Shown here: positions 8,674-16,071 of the stretch, piece after piece
How positions within the stretch are numbered: position 1 is the stretch's first letter
Layout: the number at the start of each line of letters is the position of its first letter
DNA from: Stenomitos frigidus ULC18
Lineage (GTDB): Bacteria; Cyanobacteriota; Cyanobacteriia; Leptolyngbyales; Leptolyngbyaceae
Direction: 5' to 3'
Assembly (NCBI RefSeq): GCF_003003795.1
Contig: NZ_PVWK01000153.1
Coordinates: 1 to 37,717 of the forward strand
Length of the DNA: 37,717 nucleotides
Made by a program: the position numbers and the translations under genes
Notes under the pieces: model-generated
Seen by the model: only the letters and a program-made list of their open reading frames with translations
Database searches by the model: none
Told to the model about the DNA's origin: nothing

Positions 8674-9900
8674 ATGAACTCAAATACCAGTCGTCCGGTG
8701 CCACCTGCCAATACTGGCTCCGCTTTTTTGAATTGGGTTAGCAATACAGCCACCTTCCTGTTGCAGATGGAACGCCGGATTGATCCCTGTTTCCGACCCG
8801 CGTTCGATGCCGTCCTGCGAGATCCGATCGCGAGCCTGACCACGGCGCTGATCAATATGAAGCGCCCCGACGAAGGCTTGAAAATTGCTGAGGAAAAGCC
8901 GCTGCCGGATGAAGAGGCGTACCTCGACTCTATTATCACCACCTTTGAACAGCAGATGCGTGGACTCTGGAAACCTGGAGGCTTTGAGCGGGGTGGCAAC
9001 ACAAAAACGCAGGGCATTGTGCGTGGCGAGTTTATTGTTCATGACGATATCCCAGCAGCGTTCCGGCACGGCATCTTCGCTCAGCCACAGACGTTCCGTG
9101 CCTGGGTGCGGTTTTCTGGTCCCGGCCCCTACGTCACACCAGATATCGACGATGTGGGTTTTATGAGCATCAGCATCAAGTTGATGGGTGTGCCTGGCCC
9201 GAAGTTGATGGATGAGGAGCAGTTCACGCAAGACATGTTCGGTGTTTCCACACCAACCTTCGTCACACCGGACACCAAGGCAAATGCGCAGTTGCAGATT
9301 GAAAGCCTGAAAAACGCGCAACTCTTTTATTTCGTCAACCTCGATCGCCCCCACATCCTGGATCTGATCATGCAGTCGCTGTGGATCAAGACACAGAGCA
9401 GTCCGTTTGAAGCGCCCTACTTTAGCTGCGTTCCCTACCTATTGGGAGAGGGGCAGGCAATGCAATATTCAGTATGGCCAACAACAACGAAACGGACGCC
9501 CATTCCACGGCTGCCTTGTCGTCCTCCTGATGACTATCTGCGCGATGCGATGGTTGCTACGCTGGCTGAAGAAGCTGTGGAGTTTGACATTCGCCTGCAG
9601 CTGCAAACCGATCCACATCGGATGCCGATCGAAAACAATGCTGTGCTCTGGCCTGAGAAGCTGTCGCCTCGCGTTTCGGTAGCAACGCTACGCCTCCCTC
9701 AACAGACATTCGACTCGCCAGCGCAAATGGAGTTTGCCAAACGTCTCTCCTACAATCCGTGGCACTGCCTTCCCGAACATCGACCGCTGGGCAATCAAAG
9801 CCGTGCTCGACAACGGATGTATGCGGAACTTTCGAAGCTGCGGCAGACGATGAACGCTGTGCCTCACTACGAACCAACGGGAGACGAGGTCTTTGAGTAA
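8674..9900 (+). CDS. Catalase family protein (y4iL-like catalase-related haem protein)
   Basis: This 408-residue protein has the catalase-like core of the y4iL group: GIVRGEFIVHDDIP (114-127), TFRAWVRFSGPGP (140-152), ISIKLMGVPG (166-175), and the late segment VSVATLRLPQQTFDSP followed by NPWHCLPEHRPLGN. The proximal haem motif R-x-x-x-Y is present as R379-Q-R-M-Y383. At the distal site, where catalases have His in HAKG, the sequence reads RGGNTKTQG, so Asn109 appears to stand in place of His; this depends on a by-eye alignment. Such proteins often act on organic hydroperoxides rather than disproportionating peroxide. It is the last gene of the rightward block, 213 bases after the DyP gene. 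Confidence 0.82.
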   Translation: MNSNTSRPVPPANTGSAFLNWVSNTATFLLQMERRIDPCFRPAFDAVLRDPIASLTTALINMKRPDEGLKIAEEKPLPDEEAYLDSIITTFEQQMRGLWKPGGFERGGNTKTQGIVRGEFIVHDDIPAAFRHGIFAQPQTFRAWVRFSGPGPYVTPDIDDVGFMSISIKLMGVPGPKLMDEEQFTQDMFGVSTPTFVTPDTKANAQLQIESLKNAQLFYFVNLDRPHILDLIMQSLWIKTQSSPFEAPYFSCVPYLLGEGQAMQYSVWPTTTKRTPIPRLPCRPPDDYLRDAMVATLAEEAVEFDIRLQLQTDPHRMPIENNAVLWPEKLSPRVSVATLRLPQQTFDSPAQMEFAKRLSYNPWHCLPEHRPLGNQSRARQRMYAELSKLRQTMNAVPHYEPTGDEVFE

Positions 9901-10100
9901 GCGGTTCGCAGAGTCATGCAGCGGCATCGTAGGTGATGCGATCGGTGTCAGAATCATCGATGAGCAAAGCTGTCTGAGTGGTTGGCATCTGGCTTTTGGG
10001 TTCAAGGCTAGTTAAAAGCCGCGATCGTCCAAAGCCGCGATGGTTAGCTTGATTGCGCTACACAACACAGCAATGACGCTGAATGAGCTGTAACGACAGC

Positions 10101-10487
10101 CTAAGCGGATAGTCGTACATCTTCACTGATCAAGGCTTGGGCGACTTCAGGCGCAATAGAAAGCCATTGAGGGTTCGTCGCTTTGCCGTGCTGCCACTCA
10201 AACACGACCTGGCTAAAAGCAGCCAAGCTGAACTCTCGATAGTCTGAGGCGTAGTGCTCAATCCAGACTAATTTGGCAGGATTGAGATGAAACTCTTGCA
10301 CAATCTGATCGACCAGCTTTTCAATCACGAAGGGATTAAACCAACCGATCTCAAACCCCATGTCAGTGATCAGGACGGTGTGTACTTTGGTACGCGCCTG
10401 AAAAATGCGGAGATGACATTGCAGTAGCCAGGTACCAGAGACTTGACTGGGCATTTGACATGAGTAGGGCTGATCGATGATTTTCAT
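10101..10487 (-). CDS. Conserved hypothetical protein (128 aa)
   Basis: I chose ATG 10487 because the longer frame would start at a TTG with a poor leader. The protein begins MKIIDQPYSCQ and contains HTVLITDMGFEIGWFNPFV and KLVWIEHYASDYREF, and ends near FEWQHGKATNPQW. It is soluble, with no signal peptide and only a single cysteine (in PYSCQM). I recognise the pattern as a conserved cyanobacterial hypothetical, often seen beside small zinc-ribbon and receiver genes, but no function is known to me. It follows the zinc-ribbon gene on the same strand by about 80 bases. Confidence 0.7.
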   Translation of the reverse strand: MKIIDQPYSCQMPSQVSGTWLLQCHLRIFQARTKVHTVLITDMGFEIGWFNPFVIEKLVDQIVQEFHLNPAKLVWIEHYASDYREFSLAAFSQVVFEWQHGKATNPQWLSIAPEVAQALISEDVRLSA

Positions 10488-10568
10488 AACGTCTAGGGCT
10501 TTAAGTAGTGGTAAGAATGAGAGCGTTGCTGTCAGCGGGCTAGGCAAAAAGTGAAACTGGTGAATGGC

Positions 10569-10760
10569 TTAAAGTGTGGCAAGCGATCGAGGTAAAGGGC
10601 AGGACGCAAACCGACGTTCGAACGAAGACGAAAGCAACATGAGACTGGGAGATGACTCGATTAAGGGCATCTCCTGCCAGCAGCTACGGCAGAACCAGTA
10701 CACTTCATGGTGGCGAACGTGGCGAAGCATTGAGTTAGAGCAGCAGGGGCAAGCGTTCAT
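10569..10760 (-). CDS. Small zinc-ribbon protein (63 aa)
   Basis: ATG 10760 is preferred because AAGGG lies about 7 bases upstream and the protein then begins MNACPCC. Cys4/Cys7 (CPCC) and Cys24/Cys27 (FCRSCW) form two CxxC knuckles separated by a short HVRHHEVYW strand, the layout of a compact zinc ribbon. The tail after residue 32 is Ser/Leu rich and unlikely to be structured. Small proteins of this form are common in cyanobacteria and of unknown role; nucleic-acid or protein binding is likely. A tandem TGGAGA repeat sits about 100 bases upstream. Confidence 0.65.
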   Translation of the reverse strand: MNACPCCSNSMLRHVRHHEVYWFCRSCWQEMPLIESSPSLMLLSSSFERRFASCPLPRSLATL

Positions 10761-10856
10761 CGTAAAACCCTTATTAATTAAGCGAACCAAGAGCGTCAGT
10801 CAAAAAGAGCTTTAGGTAATGCTTCAATTTGCTCTGAGCTGAACATAGAAGAAAAT

Positions 10857-10878
10857 TCTGGAGAAACTCTGGAGATGG
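10857..10878 (-). promoter_or_regulatory. Tandem TGGAGA site C, 11-base period
   Basis: TCTGGAGAAAC (10857-10867) is followed directly by TCTGGAGATGG (10868-10878). The two share TCTGGAGA at exactly 11 bases. It matches the doubled TGGAGAAA of sites A and B and lies about 100 bases upstream of the zinc-ribbon start. Spacing of one helical turn suits a dimeric OmpR-type regulator. Confidence 0.55.
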
Positions 10879-10952
10879 CAGAACGTTTGACGACGTTTTG
10901 TTGCGAAACGTCTTCTTGAAACGGCGATCGAAAGGCTTCTTCCAGCAGCAGC

Positions 10953-11327
10953 TTACCAACCCATGGCCTGAGCAATTTGCTGAACGAGATCGATCGGCTG
11001 AAAGGGCTTCAAAATGGTGAGTACGATGCCCAATTTGGGAAAGAGCTGTGGGTTGGGGAGGTAGCTGTTCGCCGTAAGTAACACAACCGGGATGGGCTGT
11101 GTTGTCGGATCAGAGCGGAGGTATTGCAGGAAGGCAAACCCATCCATCTCTGGCATCATCACATCCAGCACGATCGCATCGGGTTGATCAGCTTGAGCTT
11201 GCTCTAAGGCTTCACGCCCTGAGGCAGCGGTTAACACGTCCCAACCACCCAGCCGTTGTAGACAGAGCGCCACGACTTCCCGAATGCTGGCTTCGTCATC
11301 TACGACTAAAATTCGCTTGGTGGCCAC
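10953..11327 (-). CDS. Single-domain response regulator (receiver only)
   Basis: A CheY-like receiver of 124 residues that accepts a phosphoryl group from a histidine kinase or Hpt domain and has no output domain. It shows KRILVVDDE (acidic pair), the phospho-acceptor Asp in AIVLDVMMPEMDG, the switch Thr in VVLLTAN and the Lys in LKPF. I placed the start at GTG 11327 rather than ATG 11357: GGGGGTG lies 8 bases before the GTG, and the product then aligns residue for residue with its paralogue at 12308-12685 (VATKRIL against MTTKRIL). The upstream ATG has AGGTT only about 2 bases away. The beta4-alpha4 region has diverged from the paralogue, so partners may differ. Confidence 0.85.
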   Translation of the reverse strand: MATKRILVVDDEASIREVVALCLQRLGGWDVLTAASGREALEQAQADQPDAIVLDVMMPEMDGFAFLQYLRSDPTTQPIPVVLLTANSYLPNPQLFPKLGIVLTILKPFQPIDLVQQIAQAMGW

Positions 11328-11430
11328 TTCAAGCACCCCCAGCGTATGCGGTGGCATAACCTGATATGAACAGAGTATTTTTCACTCGCCTGACCGTTGC
11401 CATGAAGAACTGACTTACTGCAGTTTCAGC

Positions 11431-11491
11431 TTAGAAACAAAAGATGGAGAAAGTATGGAGAAAGCGTCTGAATGCTTAACAAAAGCTTAAG
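11431..11491 (-). promoter_or_regulatory. Site A: paired 11-base-period direct repeats upstream of a receiver gene
   Basis: ATGGAGAAAGT (11444-11454) and ATGGAGAAAGC (11455-11465) are in tandem, then CTTAACAAAAG (11475-11485) and CTTAAG (11486-11491), again 11 bases apart. The first 33 bases (11431-11463) are identical to 12126-12158. It lies about 100 bases upstream of the receiver gene. Two sets of helical-turn repeats at fixed spacing look like an OmpR/PhoB-class binding array; that the local winged-helix regulator binds it is inference. Confidence 0.6.
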
Positions 11492-11659
11492 TCGGTGCCG
11501 CTCGACCGGAGTGGTACCGAAACGTTTATCAAAAAAAATGAGCGCGACCCGATCGCACTCAGGCTAAGTTGCCTATACACTGCTCGTCTTCACCATTACT
11601 GACTGTTTTTGCTTCCCCACCCGCATCAATGACCAGACGACGAAAAGCGTGCGCTGACT

Positions 11660-11983
11660 TTAAACATTAGAAAAATGACGACTCAGCCAGACGGCATTTT
11701 CGCGCAGGATATGCAGAATGCTGCCACGCACCAGCATTTCCATCCGTAGCCGTGCCTGTAACCGCGTATAGTGGTTACCTTGAATGGCGCTGGACGATGC
11801 CTGTACACCTTCAACGTGGCGAGGGGGCACCTGGCTAAAAATATGGGCAATCAGCTTTTGACGCAATTCAGGCATCGCAAACGCTGACTGATATGGATGA
11901 ACAGGATACTCGTCCAAAACGTCCTCAATAGTTTGATTGACTCCTGCCAAGGTTAGATTGAGCAATCCTTGCAACATTTTCAC
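11660..11983 (-). CDS. ComFB-like small conserved protein, tentative
   Basis: A 107-residue all-helical soluble protein. It starts MKMLQGLLNLTLAGVNQ, has a central VLDEYPVHPYQSAFAMPELRQ cluster split around residue 30 and a QVPPRHVEG segment, and ends with the basic helix RLQARLRMEMLVRGS. The order acidic helix, YP motif, then hxxxPPRYV is reminiscent of late competence protein ComFB, a family with c-di-GMP-binding members in cyanobacteria, but the zinc-ligand cysteines of some members are absent and the resemblance is weak. It has its own upstream repeat array (site B, about 150 bases away) and lies between the two receiver genes. The gene is likely real; the family is a guess. Confidence 0.6.
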   Translation of the reverse strand: MKMLQGLLNLTLAGVNQTIEDVLDEYPVHPYQSAFAMPELRQKLIAHIFSQVPPRHVEGVQASSSAIQGNHYTRLQARLRMEMLVRGSILHILRENAVWLSRHFSNV

Positions 11984-12125
11984 CTCTCCATTTAAGGCTG
12001 ATGATTACCAAACGATTGATGCTGGAAGCGATCGGTCTTAATCTCAAGCAATGGGCATAGCCTGACAAGGTAGTGCTAGCCCGTTAAGATAACTGACCTT
12101 GAACTCCACTTGCTAAAGATTCAGA

Positions 12126-12186
12126 TTAGAAACAAAAGATGGAGAAAGTATGGAGAAACTGCCTGAAATCTTAAAGAAAGATTAAG
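12126..12186 (-). promoter_or_regulatory. Site B: second copy of the paired direct-repeat array
   Basis: ATGGAGAAAGT (12139-12149) and ATGGAGAAACT (12150-12160), then CTTAAAGAAAG (12170-12180) and ATTAAG, keep the offsets 0, 11, 31 and 42 seen in site A. It lies upstream of the ComFB-like gene. The rest of the 324-base gap to 12307 shows no open frame I trust. Confidence 0.6.
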
Positions 12187-12307
12187 GTTGGCAAGGATTG
12201 CCTGAGGCTTGCGCCTTAAAGAACCCAAGCATGCCAACTCCGTATGTGGGCTTGCAGTGCCATGGCCCTACGATCATTGCCGACCGTTATCAATCTACCG
12301 TCCTTCG

Positions 12308-12685
12308 TTAATCCCACCCCAGCAATTGACTAATTTCCCTGGCAATCTGAATAGGGTCGAAGGGCTTGACAATTAATCCCGCTGCTCCGAGCTGCTTGTA
12401 TTCTGCCTGTTCAGTAGGTTGCACTTTAGCAGTCAGAAAGATCACTGGGATGGCTTGAGTTTGTGGATTCGCTTGCAGTTGCTGAAAGGTTTCTACCCCG
12501 TTCATTCCCGGCATCGACACATCCAGCAGAATGGCATCCGGTTGCTCTACGGCGGCGATTTGAATGGCTTCCGTTCCCGATGCTGCAGACAGCGCTTCCC
12601 ATTTGGCGAGCTTGACCAAACACATGCGTACGACTTCGCGAATGCGGTCTTCGTCGTCCACGATTAAGATGCGTTTTGTTGTCAT
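12308..12685 (-). CDS. Single-domain response regulator (receiver only)
   Basis: A 125-residue CheY-like receiver with no output domain: KRILIVDDEDRIREVV at the N-terminus, the phospho-acceptor Asp in AILLDVSMPGMNG, the Thr in VIFLTAK and the Lys in IVKPFDP. It lies 67 bases after the large kinase on the same strand and is its most likely partner, either as a phosphate sink or as a shuttle to an Hpt domain. It is paralogous to the receiver at 10953-11327, with LGW at both C-termini. Confidence 0.9.
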   Translation of the reverse strand: MTTKRILIVDDEDRIREVVRMCLVKLAKWEALSAASGTEAIQIAAVEQPDAILLDVSMPGMNGVETFQQLQANPQTQAIPVIFLTAKVQPTEQAEYKQLGAAGLIVKPFDPIQIAREISQLLGWD

Positions 12686-12752
12686 GACTTTATCTTGTTA
12701 CCAACGCTGTTTCTGCTACCCACTCTGCTTCTGAAGACGCGGCTAACGGCTT

Positions 12753-15700
12753 TCACCGGGTTTGCAACGGCAAGGCAAAGAAAAAGGTGCTGCCTTGCCC
12801 CCAATGGCTCTCAACCCAGATTCGACCGTCGTGCTGCTGCACGATCGACTGGCAGATGGCCAAGCCTAAGCCAGTGCCACCTTGATCACGGGAATCAGAC
12901 GCATCCACCTGCTGAAAGCGACCAAAGATACTTTCTAGTTTATCGGTTGGAATGCCGCGCCCTTGATCCTGCACCGAGAAGAGGATGTAAGGGGTAGGGA
13001 GTGGGGAGTGGAGCGTGGAGGGGTTTTTGAAGTTTTGAATAGTCTCCCCTACTTCCCCTGCTTTCCTTGCCGCCCTGTCCGCTACGACAGCGCTGAGCCA
13101 AACCGTACCGCCGGATGGGGAAAACTTGATCGCGTTGCTAAGAAGATTGGTAAACGTTTGGATGATGCGATCGGGGTCAACCCAGATTTGTAGCGATAAG
13201 GGCTGTACCACCAACTGAACGCCTGCTTCCTGAGCGCTGTTTTGCATGACTTCCAGCGATCGCTGCATCAGGTCACCAGCATTGCACCAGACCCGCACCA
13301 ATGAAATTTTGCCGCTTTCTAACTTTTCTAGATCCAGCACATCGTTGACCAGTCGCACCAGACGTTCGGTGTCGGTGGCGGCAATCTCAATCATGCGCTT
13401 CATGGCAACGGGTTCATCATCCATCATGCCTGTCGCTAACAAACCCAACGAACCGCGAATAGAGGTTAGGGGCGTACGCAGTTCATGGCTGACGATCGAA
13501 ATGAACTCATCCTTCATTTTCTCAACCTTCTGCCGCTCGGTAATATCCTCACCAATGCTGATGCTACCGACAATGGCTCCGTCAGAACTTTTTAGCATCG
13601 TGTTGTTCCAGGCAATCAAGCGTTCTTCACCGGAACGGGTCAGAATGGCATTCTGATGATAGGGATGAGCATTTTGGGTTAAAACTTCTGCAAAAACAGT
13701 TTGCATGGACGGCTGAGTAGACGGTGGCAAGAAGTTTTCAAACCAGTTCTTGCCGATCACTTCTGAATCAAGGTACCCAGTCAGGCTCAAGAAAAATGGA
13801 TTGACGTAGTTGACAGTGCCCTCCTGGTTCAGACCAACCACAATCAACTGCACGTTATTTAGCAGCGATCGCCAGCGTCGTTCGGCTTCACGGATCACGG
13901 CTGTGGCTTGCTGCCGTTCCTTCAGCTCAACCTGAAGCTGTCCGTAGAGTTCGGATTGCTGAAGGGCGATCGAGAGTTGACTGGCAATTTGTTGCAAGAG
14001 CTCGATTTCCCAAACCTGCCAATGGCGTGGAGTCGCATTTTGGTAGATGGCCAGCAAACCCCAGAGCGTGGTGCCGGAAAAAATCGGCGCGACCGCATAC
14101 GCTTTCGCCTGGAACTGTTCTAGCAAGGCAATGTGGCAGGAGTGTAGCCCAGCCGCATAAATATCTGGAATCACAAACGTTTCGTGCCGTTGAAAGCGAC
14201 CGCCCTTCGTGTCTTGTAGATGTGTATCCTCACAAACTTTTTGAACCTCTGGTTCTACCAGTTTGACCCAACCGTCACTGACCGATTCGGCAATGAAATC
14301 GCCACTCCAATCAGGCTGAAAGTGGTAGACGGCAACGCGATCGCCCTGTAAGGTTTGCCTTACCTCTGCAACTGCTGTGTTGAGAATGGCGTTGAGATCC
14401 AGGGATTGCCGAATCGCCTGGGTCACGTTCCAGCGCAACTGTTCCTGTCTGGTTTGCTGCTGGAGAGTTGCTTCCGTCTGTACCTGTTCCTTCAGCACGG
14501 CGAGCAGGCGATCGTTAATGGCGGTTAGCTCTGCGGTTCGTTCTGCAACCCGTTGCTCTAACCCAGTGTTGAGTGACTGTAAGCCAGTCTCGGTTTGTTT
14601 GCGCTGAGTGATGTCCTTAAAAACGAGGGCAACTTTTTGGCTTGATGGTTGCCCAAGTCGGAACGCATACACATCAAACCAGCGGTTCAATGGCATAGCG
14701 CCATTTTCAAACCGAATTGGTTCGCCTGTTAGCGCCACGTTCCCAAAGATCTCAAACCAATGGTCTTCGAGATTGGGCATTAATTGACGCGCTGTTTTAC
14801 CGACTACCTGTGCCAATCCCGATTGCTGCTCAAAGGCTGGATTCGCTTCCAGAAAGCGATAATCGTATGGCGTGTTGGTTGCATCAAACAGCATTTCAAT
14901 CACGCAAAAGCCTTCGTCAATGGATTCAAACAGTGTTCGATAGCGATACTCCGATTGGCGCAGGGCTACTTCAGCTTGTTTGCGCTCTAGCAATTCAGTC
15001 TGTACCTGTTCAAACAATGCCGCTTGCTGAAGGGCGATACTGACCTGCGCTGAAAGCTGCCGCAGCAGGCTGATCTCTGAATCCTGCCACGGGCGCGGCG
15101 CAGTACAGTGGTGAGCCACAAGCAAACCCCATAACTCGTCATTTTTGAGAATGGGAACAACCAGGTTTGCCCTTACTTGAAATTGCTCTAAAAATTCAAT
15201 ATGGCAGGGGCTAATAGCAGCATTGTAAATATCAGCTTTGGCTGTCACCAACCCCTGCTTAAACGGTTCGACATAGGTCTCGCCAATACAGGGGTCATAG
15301 ATATTAAAGGGAAAGATTGACAGGGCTGGATCCCCAACTGACTCAACGGTAACCGTTCCGCCCCACTCAGCCGAAAACTGAAAGAAAATCACACGATCGG
15401 TCTGAAGGAACTGCCGCACCTCATCAACCGTGGTTTGCAAGATATCCTGTAAATTGAGCGACTGTCGAATCCGTTGGCTCATCTGCATGACCAGTCGCTG
15501 CTGCTCAAATTGCTGCTGGGTGTGTAGCCGTGCTGCTTCAATGACTCCATTCACCGCCAGATGCAGCTTCCCTGGGGTAATCTCCCTCTTGATCAAATAA
15601 TCTTGTGCGCCTGCTTTCATTACCTGCACCGCGATCGCTTCATTGCCCTGACCTGTAACAATAATCACTGGCAGGTAAGACTGTTGGGTTACGGCTTGCA

Positions 15701-15920
15701 ATTGAGCCAGGAATTCCAGTCCGTCTCGATCGGGGAGGTGATAATCCAGCAGCACGACATCGGGTTTCTGTTGCTGCCATAGCTCTAGTCCGCGTTGAAC
15801 TGAAGCTGCTTCTAAAAACGTGTAGGAATATTCACTATCGCGGAGCAAATAGCGCTGGTAGAGTGCTTGGTCTTCTGGGGAGTCATCGACAATGAGGATA
15901 ATCCGTGATCTTTGACTCAT
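12753..15920 (-). CDS. Hybrid histidine kinase with two cyanobacteriochrome-like GAF domains
   Basis: 1055 residues: receiver 5-125 (acidic pair 12-13, Asp59, Lys111), GAF1 about 145-300, PAS 320-440, coiled coil 440-495, GAF2 about 497-655, PAS 680-795, HisKA (His812 in SHELRTP), HATPase (N-box Asn925/Asn929, G1 DQGRG 985-989, G2 near 1014). GAF1 has DPCI (Cys211), like the DXCF motif, plus CH at 239-240. GAF2 has a Trp at 551, THLQDTKGGRF and CH at 595-596 followed by LEQFQAKAY, very close to red/green cyanobacteriochromes such as AnPixJ. Both therefore probably bind a bilin, making this a light sensor kinase. ATG 15920 follows GGGGGA. About 30 extra residues split the HATPase. It is flanked by receiver genes on the same strand. 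Confidence 0.85.
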   Translation of the reverse strand: MSQRSRIILIVDDSPEDQALYQRYLLRDSEYSYTFLEAASVQRGLELWQQQKPDVVLLDYHLPDRDGLEFLAQLQAVTQQSYLPVIIVTGQGNEAIAVQVMKAGAQDYLIKREITPGKLHLAVNGVIEAARLHTQQQFEQQRLVMQMSQRIRQSLNLQDILQTTVDEVRQFLQTDRVIFFQFSAEWGGTVTVESVGDPALSIFPFNIYDPCIGETYVEPFKQGLVTAKADIYNAAISPCHIEFLEQFQVRANLVVPILKNDELWGLLVAHHCTAPRPWQDSEISLLRQLSAQVSIALQQAALFEQVQTELLERKQAEVALRQSEYRYRTLFESIDEGFCVIEMLFDATNTPYDYRFLEANPAFEQQSGLAQVVGKTARQLMPNLEDHWFEIFGNVALTGEPIRFENGAMPLNRWFDVYAFRLGQPSSQKVALVFKDITQRKQTETGLQSLNTGLEQRVAERTAELTAINDRLLAVLKEQVQTEATLQQQTRQEQLRWNVTQAIRQSLDLNAILNTAVAEVRQTLQGDRVAVYHFQPDWSGDFIAESVSDGWVKLVEPEVQKVCEDTHLQDTKGGRFQRHETFVIPDIYAAGLHSCHIALLEQFQAKAYAVAPIFSGTTLWGLLAIYQNATPRHWQVWEIELLQQIASQLSIALQQSELYGQLQVELKERQQATAVIREAERRWRSLLNNVQLIVVGLNQEGTVNYVNPFFLSLTGYLDSEVIGKNWFENFLPPSTQPSMQTVFAEVLTQNAHPYHQNAILTRSGEERLIAWNNTMLKSSDGAIVGSISIGEDITERQKVEKMKDEFISIVSHELRTPLTSIRGSLGLLATGMMDDEPVAMKRMIEIAATDTERLVRLVNDVLDLEKLESGKISLVRVWCNAGDLMQRSLEVMQNSAQEAGVQLVVQPLSLQIWVDPDRIIQTFTNLLSNAIKFSPSGGTVWLSAVVADRAARKAGEVGETIQNFKNPSTLHSPLPTPYILFSVQDQGRGIPTDKLESIFGRFQQVDASDSRDQGGTGLGLAICQSIVQQHDGRIWVESHWGQGSTFFFALPLQTR
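12987..13076 (-). repeat. Intergenic-type GGGAGT repeat inserted in frame in the kinase gene
   Basis: Codons 949-978 lie between two conserved strands of the HATPase domain, where relatives have only a turn. The + strand here reads GGGGTAGGGAGTGGGGAGTG and later blocks of CCCCTACTTCCCCTGC, matching the GGGAGT-type repeats normally intergenic in cyanobacteria (compare GTGGGGAGTCGGGAGTCG after the rdgB gene). The insert keeps the frame open and ends just before the G1 box. Confidence 0.65.
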
Positions 15921-16071
15921 GACTCATCCCCCAGGTATCAGGCAATATGATGACTTCAAACCGATATTTTACCAAGGTCTTCATGAGATAAGCCTCAATG
16001 AAGGGCAACGTAAACACTCCGCCAATCCCAAACCCAGCTACCGCTTTGACGTGATGGGAGGATGGGATTGC

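Noticed and set aside
10774-10959. Leftward 61-residue open frame
   Set aside because: It spans the site C repeats and a hairpin at 10892-10912, has no ribosome site and resembles no family.
15921-16071. Protein-like stretch between kinase and regulator on the leftward strand
   Set aside because: A frame reading AGFGIGGVFTLPFIEAY is open, but it lacks a start codon in good context and overlaps the kinase start; I could not link it to a gene.
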